Positions 23,452 through 31,793 of a stretch of DNA of 36,635 bases are shown in pieces. How positions within the stretch are numbered: position 1 is the stretch's first letter; the number at the start of each line of letters is the position of its first letter. Source of the DNA: DASXMX01 sp036794395 (GTDB lineage: Bacteria; Planctomycetota; Phycisphaerae; Tepidisphaerales; Tepidisphaeraceae). The notes beneath the pieces are model-generated. The model had not been told where the DNA came from. It saw only the letters and a list, made by a program, of their open reading frames with translations, and did not search any database. Location: the NCBI GenBank assembly GCA_036794395.1, contig DAIRGS010000034.1:1-36635 (forward strand), in the 5' to 3' direction. A program made the position numbers and the translations under genes.

Positions 23452-25673
23452 ACTCATCATGGCACGCATTGAGCTTTACATGGACTGCCCTCCCCGCTCA
23501 GCGCATTGGATGGATCCTCATGCAAAGCATCTGGCAGGACACGATCGTGGCGGCAGCACTTGCCGTCCTGCTGTCCCTGCTCCGTACCCGCTCCGCCCGG
23601 CTGCGTTATTTCATATCTTGCGCCGCACTGATCATGCTGATCGCCTGGCCGCTCGCGTCGACTTCCTGGGCGTGGGCTCCGCAGTCAAGCTATTCATCGG
23701 TGATTTTGCCACAGGAGCCGTTTTCTTTGCCGTCGATGGAGCCGCCGCTCGAACAATTGTCGCCGGCTCTCGACACCGGCAGTCGTCCCCTCCCCATCCT
23801 CCCGCGTCTGCTTGCCGTGGCAACCTACGTCTGGGTGCTCGGCGTCGCCCTGATGTCGCTCTGGAATCTAGTCGGCTGGGCAAGTGTCCGACGTCTCAGA
23901 TTCCGATTAATGCCCGCATCGCCTCAGTTGCAGGAGACCCTTTCTCTTCTGGCCCTGCGAATGAACCTTCATCGAAAAGTAGTCGTGCGAATCTGCTCCG
24001 ACGTGCTCGCGCCTTCGGTCATTGGCTGCCTCCGACCCATCGTGCTTGTTCCGACATCCGCGCTGACCGAGCTCTGCGCCTCACAACTCGAAGCGTTGCT
24101 TCTACACGAGCTGGCCCACATTCAACGCCATGATTATCTGATCAATCTCCTTCAGGTGGCCGTCGAATCCGTGTTGTTCTATCACCCTGCCGCGTGGTGG
24201 ATCTCATCTCAGATACGTCGCGAGCGCGAGAACTGCTGCGATGATCGAGCGGCCATGCACTGCCCGTCGCGAATCGAGTACGCCCGCGCGCTCACCGCCA
24301 TGGAAGAAGCTCGCCGTGGTCTATCACTGTCATTTGTGCTCGGTGCCACGGGCAACGGCGACTTGCTTCGTCGGGTCGAACGTCTCGTTGGACGCTCAGC
24401 TTCGTCAAAGCCGCGCCGCTCTTCGCCCCTCGCGGCCGGAGCGTGTGCCGCACTTATCGCAATTGCGCTGGCGTATCCCAATCTAAAAACAACGGTCGCC
24501 GCCGAGCAACCCGCCACTCAACCGACAACCCATCCCGCGACCATCAACTTCAACACCATCCGACCCGAAGACCTCGTACCCGGCAAACCCACCGATTACC
24601 GCATCAGCCCCAATGATCTTCTCGCAATTACGCTCACTGACTTGAACGGGCCGAACACCGAAACCATCAAGCAAGCGCGCGTGACCGAGTCCGGAAACAT
24701 CAGCCTCCCATTCCTGAAGGATGCAATTCAGGCCGCCGGCAACACCGAAATTGAACTTGAACGCGCCATCGTGAAGGCCTATCGCGATGCACGTCTCATA
24801 CAAAATGCAAGCGTTTCAGTCACCATCATCGAAGACCGCGGCCGCACCTTCGCAATCATGGGCGCCGTTGAAGCGCCCGGCAACTATCCGATCCTTAAAT
24901 CCGACTTCAGATTGCTCTCGGCTATCGCAGAAGCACGTGGCACGTCCTCCGGATCACAAATCGATTTTATTCGCGTCCTCCGCAAACATCTTGAGGGCGA
25001 GGTCGTACGCGTCATCGATATCCCCGCATCCAAAGCGCTCGACGGCGATCCAAACTTCGATGTCATCATCCGCCCCGGCGACACCATCGTCGTCAACGGA
25101 GCCCCCATCCACAGCGCTCCCGTCTCAGTCGCCCGAGTGATCGTCAGTCAGAATTCGATAAACTTTGGCGGAAGGACCGTCACATGGGATGACTTGGCCG
25201 CTACCCTTAAAAAACTGCCCGCTCACCAAAACCTCATCCTTGAAATGGCCCCCGATTCGACCGAGCTCACCGTGGGCCGATTATTCGACGCCCAGCGCCG
25301 CGGTAGCGAACTATCCACGAAGCTCGGCCTCAAATCCTTCCGCCCCATTGCACAGATCGCTCCCCCCGATCGCGACGCGCAAGCTGTAGGCCCATTCGTT
25401 TTCATTGGCGGCCACGTCGCCCGCGGAGGGTCGTTCTCCCTTCCCCAATCCGGATTGACCGTAAAAGAACTGATCAAACTCGCGGGCGGCGAACCGCCGT
25501 ACGACCAGATTGTGCAAGTTAGCCAAAAGCAAGCGGATGGAACGATCAAGGTCTCTCGACTGTCGACCCATGATCTCTTCCACCCCGCCGCTGGAAAATC
25601 CGATCCAGATTTGAGGCTTGAAGCCGGCGATGAAGTGCTCGTCGGTGTGGTGACGGAAGGAGCTGGCAAATAG
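23448..25673 (+). CDS. M56 (BlaR1-type) metalloprotease fused to Wza/SLBB polysaccharide-export-like domains (module 2)
   Basis: A 741-residue protein. Residues 1-345 are an M56 peptidase: helices near 24-46, 52-72 and 118-147, zinc site HELAH (220-224), third ligand E261 in RENCCDD, and a last helix near 326-345. After it come a Poly_export (Wza-type) domain (about 383-465, DYRISPNDLLAITL...GNISLPFL), an SLBB domain (about 468-550, MGAVEAPGNYPI...IIRPGDTIVV), a mixed alpha/beta stretch faintly like ExbD/TolR (about 557-640), and a second SLBB (648-735, GPFVFIGGHVARGGSF...LRLEAGDEVLV). These replace the beta-lactam sensor of BlaR1. No lipobox is present. Its start overlaps the BlaI stop, so translation is coupled. 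Confidence 0.9.
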   Translation: MNSSWHALSFTWTALPAQRIGWILMQSIWQDTIVAAALAVLLSLLRTRSARLRYFISCAALIMLIAWPLASTSWAWAPQSSYSSVILPQEPFSLPSMEPPLEQLSPALDTGSRPLPILPRLLAVATYVWVLGVALMSLWNLVGWASVRRLRFRLMPASPQLQETLSLLALRMNLHRKVVVRICSDVLAPSVIGCLRPIVLVPTSALTELCASQLEALLLHELAHIQRHDYLINLLQVAVESVLFYHPAAWWISSQIRRERENCCDDRAAMHCPSRIEYARALTAMEEARRGLSLSFVLGATGNGDLLRRVERLVGRSASSKPRRSSPLAAGACAALIAIALAYPNLKTTVAAEQPATQPTTHPATINFNTIRPEDLVPGKPTDYRISPNDLLAITLTDLNGPNTETIKQARVTESGNISLPFLKDAIQAAGNTEIELERAIVKAYRDARLIQNASVSVTIIEDRGRTFAIMGAVEAPGNYPILKSDFRLLSAIAEARGTSSGSQIDFIRVLRKHLEGEVVRVIDIPASKALDGDPNFDVIIRPGDTIVVNGAPIHSAPVSVARVIVSQNSINFGGRTVTWDDLAATLKKLPAHQNLILEMAPDSTELTVGRLFDAQRRGSELSTKLGLKSFRPIAQIAPPDRDAQAVGPFVFIGGHVARGGSFSLPQSGLTVKELIKLAGGEPPYDQIVQVSQKQADGTIKVSRLSTHDLFHPAAGKSDPDLRLEAGDEVLVGVVTEGAGK

Positions 25674-25772
25674 AATTAACAAAACTCCGCATGCACCCGA
25701 TACGCCCCATCCGACTGCTTCCGGCAAGATTTCAATCAAATCTCGATAGGCAGACCTCTAACAGCAATCGCA

Positions 25773-25781
25773 TGCTATACT
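25773..25781 (+). promoter_or_regulatory. Extended -10 promoter of the toxin-antitoxin pair
   Basis: TGCTATACT is a good extended -10 hexamer (TG-N-TATACT) ending 13 bases before the first possible start codon. No convincing -35 is seen at the usual distance, which is common for extended -10 promoters. Confidence 0.5.
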
Positions 25782-25794
25782 TCTCAGTGAGGTA

Positions 25795-26139
25795 ATGCTG
25801 ATAATGTTGACCCTTGAGCCCAAAGCCCCACCCTTGGCCATTGATGAAACTGGGACGGTGCGCGTCGGCTCGACACGTGTAACGATTGACACGGTGATCG
25901 GCAGCTATTTAAACGGCGCAACCGCCGAGCAGATCGCGCTTCAATTCCCCGCACTTTCACTGGCCCACATTTACACGGTCATTGCGTATTATCTGAATCA
26001 TCAGACGGAAGTTGACGCATACCTGCATCACCGCGAGCGCCAAGCCAACGACCTTCGCCAGCGGATTGAGGCAAATTCAGATCTAAAAGGAATCCGTCAG
26101 CGTCTCATGGCCCGCCGCTCTGCTCAGGGCAACCCGTGA
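25795..26139 (+). CDS. DUF433 domain antitoxin
   Basis: A 114-residue protein of the DUF433 (winged-helix-like) family: RVGSTRVTIDTVIGSYLNGATAEQIALQFPALSLAHIYTVIAYYLNH is the family core, followed by a charged helical tail (HHRERQANDLRQRIEA) that probably binds the toxin. DUF433 proteins commonly precede DUF5615 PIN-like toxins. Start ATG 25795, or ATG 25804, which has GAGG at a more usual distance. The stop overlaps the toxin start (TGATG). Confidence 0.88.
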   Translation: MLIMLTLEPKAPPLAIDETGTVRVGSTRVTIDTVIGSYLNGATAEQIALQFPALSLAHIYTVIAYYLNHQTEVDAYLHHRERQANDLRQRIEANSDLKGIRQRLMARRSAQGNP

Positions 26140-26489
26140 TGCTCGCGCTTTTGGCCGACGAAAATCTAAGCCAGGTCATCATCGCGGGGGTTCTCCGTCG
26201 TCGCCCCGATGCCGATCTCATCACCGTTCGCGATGCAGGACTTGCCGCGGGAAATGACCTCCAAATCCTTCAATGGGCGGCGGAGCATAACCGGGTGATC
26301 CTCACACACGACCTGAACACCATGATCCATTTCGCGTACGAACGCACGCGCGCCGGTCAACGCATGACTGGCGTATTCGCAATTCCACAAAACTCGCCAA
26401 TTAAACCCGTAATCGAAGACCTGATACTGCTGCTGGAATGCAGCGAATTGAGCGAATGGGAAAACGAGGTCCTCTTCCTACCGATGTAA
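26139..26489 (+). CDS. DUF5615 PIN-like toxin (putative RNase)
   Basis: A 116-residue protein matching the DUF5615 PIN-like family. The opening LLADENLS has the first PIN acidic pair (D-E). It continues DADLITVRDAGLAAGNDLQILQWAAEHNRVILTHD, where the second acidic position (THDLNT) is the other conserved motif, and ends VIEDLILLLECSELSEWENEVLFLP. Such proteins are predicted VapC-like ribonucleases. ATG 26139 overlaps the antitoxin stop; a GTG three bases earlier is possible. The pair is enclosed by the 51-bp direct repeat. Confidence 0.88.
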   Translation: MLALLADENLSQVIIAGVLRRRPDADLITVRDAGLAAGNDLQILQWAAEHNRVILTHDLNTMIHFAYERTRAGQRMTGVFAIPQNSPIKPVIEDLILLLECSELSEWENEVLFLPM

Positions 26490-26509
26490 TTGCTGACATC
26501 GGATTCGGC

Positions 26510-26788
26510 TTAACAAAACTCCGCATGCACCCGATACGCCCCATCCGACTGCTTCCGGCACGATAGCACGCGCACTTCCCCCACAATCCGCTGCGCACCC
26601 AGCCCCAGGTTCAAAATGTGAAATGTATTGGCCGCAATCGGTTTCTTGACGTTCAGGCCCACCCCATATTTCGATAAATCCACCCCGGTCACTTCGAGCG
26701 GCTTACCGCCCGTGGGTGATGCCAAAGATGCTTCAACCACGTGAGCGCGCCGCGGACTCCGACGCCGGTCAGCGGTTACACCTGTCAT
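26510..26788 (-). CDS. PilZ domain protein (c-di-GMP binding)
   Basis: A 92-residue stand-alone PilZ domain with both halves of the c-di-GMP site: an RxxxR-type RRRSPRR (8-14) and DLSKYG (37-42, D-x-S-x2-G). It should act as a cyclic di-GMP effector, target unknown. ATG 26788 was chosen; TTG 26812 would add eight residues. Its last 16 codons and stop are duplicated at 25676-25726. It is divergent from the pseudokinase. Confidence 0.85.
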   Translation of the reverse strand: MTGVTADRRRSPRRAHVVEASLASPTGGKPLEVTGVDLSKYGVGLNVKKPIAANTFHILNLGLGAQRIVGEVRVLSCRKQSDGAYRVHAEFC

Positions 26789-26954
26789 TTTTGGCGTTAC
26801 TTCAGTTTGCAATTCAAGCCTCCGATGGAATAATCGGCATAACCCAACCGTTAGTTAATCAACAAGATCGGCGTCTCATCTGTATCTCACATAGACGCAG
26901 GAGACATTTCGTACACTTCTGTACTGGGGCTGCCGCGTTGGTGGCTGGAATATC

Positions 26955-27914
26955 ATGTCAATTGCACTGCCCAGGCCCAAGAGCCTGTTTGGTTATGACG
27001 TAGTGGGCACCCTCAGCGAGGGAAACGCCCATCCTCTATATGTGGTCTGCCACCCCGATAACGGCCAGCTCCATGTGCTGAAACATGCTGTCCGCAAGTC
27101 CGACAAAGATATCGAACTCATCGAGCAACTTCAGGCGGAATTCGAAATCAGTAAATCCTTCCGCAGCCCGTTCCTGCGCAAATGCGTCGACCTGAAAATC
27201 ACCAAAAAGCTGCTCGGCGGCCCCACTGAGGCCGGGCTCATCATGGAATTGGTGGATGGCGAAGCGATGGAGAACATTACGGGCCTCACGCCCGTCGATA
27301 TGGTCAACGTGTTCATGCAGATCGCCAAGGCTTTGGCCACTTTGCACCATCAGCGTTTCCTCCACTGCCAGGTGAAGCCCCACCACATTCTGGTTTCAGC
27401 CGACGGGCAAGCCAAACTGATCGATTTTTCGCATGCCTGTAAAATTGGCGGACTTCAGTCCAAGACCGCCGGCATGTCTGAATTCATCGCGCCGGAACAA
27501 GTGCAATGCAAGTCATTGTCTGAAGTAACCGACATTTACAACTTCGGCGCAACCCTTTACTGGGCGCTCACGCATCATCGCGTGCCTTCGTTCCTTACGG
27601 TGAAAGAATCGGAATGGGACTCTCTCATCGAGCAGCCTTATCCGACGCCGCACATGCTTAACCCACAGGTGCCTGAGCCACTTTCCAAGCTCACGATGTG
27701 GTGCTGCCAAGTCAGCTTTGGAAGCCGTCCGAAAGATATGAATATGGTGATCGGAGGGCTGGAAACCGTAGCCAAAGCCATACAGGCCGCCACGCCGCCC
27801 CCACCCCCAGCACCGACTCCGGCTTCCGTCCGTCAAGGTCAGGCGGCCAGATCCGCGCGCCCACCAAGCCGTGCCAGTCGGGTTGCCCATCCGTTGTCGT
27901 TTGGTGACGCGTAA
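26955..27914 (+). CDS. Serine/threonine protein kinase-like pseudokinase
   Basis: A 319-residue protein with a eukaryotic-type kinase fold (about 12-270) and a Pro/Ala/Ser/Arg-rich tail. The ATP-site Lys is kept (HVLKHA, K43), the DFG Asp is present as DFS (D157), and the activation segment has APEQ (179-182) and a helix-F Asp (D193). The catalytic loop is degenerate: HRD is H137-C138-Q139, and the metal-binding Asn of KPxN is His (H144). Phosphotransfer is therefore doubtful; a scaffold or sensor role is inferred. There is no membrane segment. It is divergent from PilZ, with 166 bases between the starts. Confidence 0.85.
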   Translation: MSIALPRPKSLFGYDVVGTLSEGNAHPLYVVCHPDNGQLHVLKHAVRKSDKDIELIEQLQAEFEISKSFRSPFLRKCVDLKITKKLLGGPTEAGLIMELVDGEAMENITGLTPVDMVNVFMQIAKALATLHHQRFLHCQVKPHHILVSADGQAKLIDFSHACKIGGLQSKTAGMSEFIAPEQVQCKSLSEVTDIYNFGATLYWALTHHRVPSFLTVKESEWDSLIEQPYPTPHMLNPQVPEPLSKLTMWCCQVSFGSRPKDMNMVIGGLETVAKAIQAATPPPPPAPTPASVRQGQAARSARPPSRASRVAHPLSFGDA

Positions 27915-28172
27915 GATCGCTGTTGCCCTGAGCAATTTCACCCCGTCGCGTCGGTGGGCGCAGCGGCTAGGCACGCTTGACTTCAACCATTCCGCCCCTC
28001 TAGACTCAAACCCCGATAGGAATTAAAGGAATTAACCGGTACCCCGATGGAATGTTGTGAGCGCGGGAGCGGGTCGCTACACTACCGCCCTCTTTTTCCC
28101 GTGCGATTCCTGATTTAGCCCACGGTGCCCGCCACGTGGCGGCGAGTACTCTAACGTTTGAAGGTCGTATCC
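27915..28172. promoter_or_regulatory. Upstream region of the nitrite/sulfite reductase with tandem AGGAATTAA
   Basis: Two adjacent perfect copies of AGGAATTAA occupy 28018-28035, a possible binding site about 137 bases upstream of the start codon. AAGGT (28161-28165) serves as ribosome-binding site. No other feature was recognised in these 258 bases. Confidence 0.4.
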
Positions 28173-30477
28173 ATGAGTTCTGTGACTTGGAAAGAAAAAC
28201 TGGACGGCCAGATTCCTTCGGAAATGGCCCGCGAGATCGATCAGTTCGAAGCCCAGATGCACCTTCGCAAACAGGGCAAAATCGAGGAGCGCGTCTTCGC
28301 CGAAACCCGCCTGCGACGCGGAACCTACGGCCAGCGCTACGACAACGGCCGCCGGCACGACGGCATCCAGACCCAGGAACTCAACTTTCCCGCCAACCCG
28401 CTGACAAAGGGTCCCGAAACCGCCTGGGATGCACCGGGAATGCAGCGCATTAAAATTCCATTCGGCGCGCTCAATCCCACTCAGCTTCGCGAACTGGCGG
28501 ATCTGGCCGAGGAAATCTCCGACAGCATCTGCCACATTACCACCCGGCAAGATATTCAGCTCCATTACGTTCACATTGAAGACGTCCCGAACATGTTCCG
28601 TCGCCTGGCCGCGGTGGGCATCACCACCCGCGAAGCCTGCGGCAACTCGGTTCGAAACGTCACCGCCTGCCCGTTGGCTGGCGTCTGCCATACCGAAGCA
28701 TTCGACGTCTCTCCCTACGCTAAAGCAGTCACCTACTACTTGCTTGGGCATCCCGACACCCAGGACTTCGGCCGTAAATTCAAAATCGCCTTTTCTGGCT
28801 GCCGCGATCAGGCCTGCGCCCTGGTCACCATTCACGACATGGGCGGGATCGCCGTCACACGTGAAGTCGATGGCAAAGTTCAGCGTGGATTCGAGCTCTA
28901 CGTCGGCGGCGGGCTGGGCGCGGTTCCCTACCCCNNNNNNNNNNGTTCCCTACCCTGCCAAGTTGTTCGATGCGTTTTTGCCGGAAGAAGAATTGCTGCC
29001 GATGTCGCGTGCGATTGGCCGCGTCTTCGCCAAGCTGGGCGAAAAGAAAAACCGCCAGAAGGCCCGGCTCAAATTCGTCGTCGCCAAATTGGGTATTGAC
29101 GAGTTTCGTCGCGTCGTACTGGAAGAACGCCGAACAATGCCCGAAGACCCGAGTTGGCGAAAATATTTCGACCAGATCCCGCGCTATGACGAATCGCCTT
29201 CAATGCAGGCCGTTCAACTCAACGGCGCGCGTCGCCCCGAAGGTTTCGACGACTGGGCGAAGACCAACGTGTATCCCCAGCGCCAAGCTGGTTATTCCAC
29301 TGTGACGGTTACCTGCCCGCTCGGCGATCTGTCTTCCGACCAGACGCGCAAGCTGGCCGATATCGTTCATCGATTCGCCTCGGATCACGCCCGCACAACC
29401 GTTGATCAAAACATCGTGCTGCGCTGGGTGCCTCACAACAAAGTCCCGGCGCTCTATCAGGAACTCAAGGACATCGGTCTTGGCGCGGGCGGCGCGGGCA
29501 CGATCGTCGACGTTGTCTCCTGCCCCGGCACCGACACCTGCAAACTTGGCATCGCGTCATCGCGCGGATTGGCCGGCGAGCTTCGAACGCGATTGGCAAC
29601 CCAAAGCGCAACACTCGATGAAGCCATCCGCAGCCTGCACATTAAAGTCAGCGGATGCTTCAATTCCTGCGGACAGCATCACGTTGCCGATCTGGGCTTC
29701 TATGGAAACAGCCGGAATATCGGCGGATACACAGTCCCCCACTTCCAGGTCATGATCGGCGGGCAATGGACCGAAAATGGCAAGTCGTATGGGCTGGCGA
29801 TCGGGTCCATCCCTTCCAAACGCATTCCCGAAGTCGTCAATCGGCTGACCGATCGCTACGTAAAAGAACGCCAGCCCGGCGAATTGTTCCAGGGGTTCTG
29901 CAAGCGTGTCGGCAAGAAAGAGCTTAAGACGATGCTGGATGATCTGACCAAAGTGCCGCCGCACGCGGTCGATCCCTCTTATTACAGCGATTGGGGCGAC
30001 CCCCGCGAGTTCACCATCGGCGACATGGGCACCGGCGAATGCGCCGGCGAAGTCATCTCGCTCACGGAAATCGGATTTACCAACGCCGAGAGCGACGCCT
30101 TCGAAGCCCAACTCATGCTGGACGACGGCCACTATCAAAAGGCCGACGAGATGGCCTATGGCGCGATGCTCGGAGCAGCCCGCACGCTCGTGCAGCTTCA
30201 GCTTCCCGATGCCCCGACCGATCCGAATGAAATCGTCAGTGAGTTCCGCACGCGCTTTGTCGAGACGAAGCTCTTCTGGGATCAATACCATCACGGCCAA
30301 TTTGCCAACTATCTGTTCAATCGCAGCGAAGGCGCGGACACCCGCTACAACAAGGACACCGCTCACAAGATCGTCGAAGAGACCAATCTCTTCATTGATG
30401 CCGCTCATAAGTGCTACGCGAAATACCAGCAGTCCCTGAACATCCTCGGGGCCGGTGTCCCGGCGGCAGCGAAGTGA
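28173..30477 (+). CDS. Nitrite/sulfite reductase (siroheme, 4Fe-4S) with helical C-terminal extension, interrupted by an artefactual N run
   Basis: After collapsing the false gap this is 760 residues. It is a two-fold repeated siroheme nitrite/sulfite reductase. The cluster-siroheme ligands are C443-x5-C449 (CPGTDTC) and C488-x3-C492 (GCFNSC). The first half also keeps TTRQDIQLH and RNVTACPLAGVC. Residues beyond about 600 (YSDWGDPREFTIGDMGTGECAG, then long helices rich in Asp and Tyr) are an added helical domain, perhaps HEPN-like, unusual for NirA/CysI. ATG 28173 has AAGG seven bases upstream. It probably serves assimilation of sulfite or nitrite with ferredoxin; the substrate cannot be settled by reading. 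The downstream unknown gene may be functionally linked. Confidence 0.9.
28935..28944. other. Assembly gap (10 N) with 12-bp overlapping ends
   Basis: GTTCCCTACCC is found on both sides (28923 and 28945), with the last overlapping base differing (C/T). Merging gives GAVPYPAKLFDAF and a continuous 2283-base frame, so nothing is missing. Confidence 0.85.
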
Positions 30478-30488
30478 GATTCGTCCCT

Positions 30489-30599
30489 GTGACACGGGTT
30501 TGTAACCCGTGCGTAACTGAGCAAAGTTTCAAAACGCCGGCGTAGCGAAAGATTCGCTCTCAGCTTGCACCGCCGGCACGGATTGAAAACCCGTGTCAC
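30489..30599. repeat. Paired REP-like hairpins (BIME-like) between reductase and next gene
   Basis: The outer inverted repeat GTGACACGGGTTT (30489-30501) pairs with 30587-30599. Each end is itself a hairpin, CACGGGTT-TGT-AACCCGTG (30493-30511) and CACGGATT-GAA-AACCCGTG (30577-30595), with CGCCGGC repeats inside. It fills nearly the whole space between the two co-oriented genes and could attenuate read-through or stabilise the upstream mRNA. Confidence 0.75.
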
Positions 30600-30610
30600 G
30601 AGAAAGTCAG

Positions 30611-31204
30611 ATGGAATCCCATAAGCTCGCAGTCAAGTTCTTTGCCCAGACCGGCGCCGATATCCCCGTTAAAGACTTCGTGCCGGTCTTCCACCGTTGG
30701 ATCCAGGGCAAGCTCGTGGATGGCCATCAACTGATCGACGTGGCCGATTACTCGCACGTGCATCAGGGCCCTGGCACTGTCCTGGTTTCCTACGAAGCCA
30801 ATATCCATGCGGACTTGGGCGATGGAAAGTTCGGCCTTCTCTACATCCGCAAGCAGCCCGGCGCGGGGTCGACTTTCCGCGAGCGCCTTCGATCCACGTT
30901 CGCATACGCCCTCAAGGCCGCATCGATGCTCGAACAAGACCCGGCCCTGGCCGGCAAGCTGACGTTCCGCACCAGCGACCCCGTGTTTCTGATCAATGAT
31001 CGCCTTAGCGCACCCAACACGCCCGAGACGTTTGCCCAGGTCCGCGGAGAACTCGAGGCATTTCTTGCGGGTCTGTATGGGACGAAAGTTGAACTATCCT
31101 ATTCGCCCCACCCCGAGCGTCTCTTCCAAGTCAGCATCAAAGCGCCCCATGTCGCTATCAATTCGCTTCTTGAGTACGGGGCAACTGCTTACATGCCCAA
31201 TTGA
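30611..31204 (+). CDS. Unknown protein downstream of nitrite/sulfite reductase
   Basis: A 197-residue soluble alpha/beta protein that I cannot assign. Notable parts are DFVPVFHRWIQGKLVDGHQLIDVADYSHV near the start, a GPGTVLVSYEANIHADLGDGKFGLLYIRK beta-rich core, a helix FAYALKAASMLEQDP, and a C-terminal VSIKAPHVAINSLLEYG. ATG 30611 was chosen over GTG 30593, which lies inside the hairpin repeat. It is co-oriented with the reductase, 133 bases away, so joint action is plausible but unproven. Confidence 0.65.
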   Translation: MESHKLAVKFFAQTGADIPVKDFVPVFHRWIQGKLVDGHQLIDVADYSHVHQGPGTVLVSYEANIHADLGDGKFGLLYIRKQPGAGSTFRERLRSTFAYALKAASMLEQDPALAGKLTFRTSDPVFLINDRLSAPNTPETFAQVRGELEAFLAGLYGTKVELSYSPHPERLFQVSIKAPHVAINSLLEYGATAYMPN

Positions 31205-31289
31205 CCCTGCGCGGTCGGCACCTTTTCGTGGCATCGGCTTCACAAAGGATGCAACCACGTAGGCGGTCCTCGACAAAACAGGGTTACCA

Positions 31290-31375
31290 AAAAGGCACGA
31301 AGAAAACGAAACAGAGGATTAACCACAGAGGCCACAGAGCACACAGAGGGCACGGAGAAAACCAAGAGAAGAAGT
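31290..31375. repeat. Degenerate GGCACGAAG / CACAGAGG tandem repeats
   Basis: GGCACGAAG (31292) is followed by AACCACAGAGG-CCACAGAG-CACACAGAGG-GCACGGAG, a decaying tandem of a CACAGAG octamer. Such strings are scattered in many environmental bacterial genomes. Non-coding. Confidence 0.7.
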
Positions 31376-31376
31376 T

Positions 31377-31445
31377 TAACCGCAGATTACGCAGATGAAA
31401 TGCAGGTCTTTTCTTATCTGCGAGCATCCGCGCAATCTGTGGTTA
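31377..31445. repeat. CGCAGAT-type hairpin repeat
   Basis: TAACCGCAGATTACGC at the left pairs with GCGCAATCTGTGGTTA at the right with few mismatches; ATCTGCG lies inside. A third relative, AACCGCGGATTTCGCGGATGACGCGAAT-like, follows at about 31519-31552. These repeats sit in a 589-base stretch (31205-31793) with no gene. Confidence 0.7.
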
Positions 31446-31518
31446 AGAATTCTTCTGCTGTCCCACTTGAAGGGCGATTGGCGGATTGACATAGATTCGA
31501 TGCTTAAGTGGAAGAAGT

Positions 31519-31552
31519 AAAACCGCGGATTTCGCGGATGACGCGAATGGGG
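31519..31552. repeat. CGCGGAT-type repeat
   Basis: AACCGCGGAT-TTCGCGGATGACGCGAAT carries three CGCGGAT/CGCGAAT units and belongs to the same loose family as 31377-31445. After it and before the next gene at 31794, I only see GGGAGTGCGAGG (31740-31751), a member of the repeat at 20619. Confidence 0.55.
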
Positions 31553-31793
31553 CAGAAGAGTCTTGTTTACCCATAAAACCCGCACACGCTGCGAAGCATG
31601 TATTTATTCCCGCCCGTCGTCGCGGAGGGTACGCGAGACGCAGTCTGAGCGATTATCTTTCATACCCAGCGCCTCGACCCCTTTGCAGAATCATCGCCGG
31701 GGCAGGGCTATCGCATATGGCCCCTCCGAAGCAAAATGTGGGAGTGCGAGGGTTCTTTTTGGGACGAGGATTCATCGAATACAATGCTGTCTG

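Larger units (their letters stand above)
25676..26564. mobile_element. Toxin-antitoxin cassette bounded by a 51-bp direct repeat of the PilZ gene end
   Basis: The 51 bases at 25676-25726 are identical to 26510-26560; a further mismatch plus three matches follows. The right copy is the last 16 codons and stop of the PilZ gene. The left copy sits two bases after the M56 stop. Between them lies only the DUF433/DUF5615 pair, giving a repeat unit of 834 bp. The simplest reading is integration of a TA cassette at the 3' end of the PilZ gene with regeneration of that end, or a tandem-type duplication. No recombinase gene is present in the unit. Confidence 0.7.

Noticed and set aside
29557..30495. 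Minus-strand open frame (312 codons) opposite the reductase
   Set aside because: Antisense to the siroheme and C-terminal domains; no ribosome-binding site or recognisable fold.
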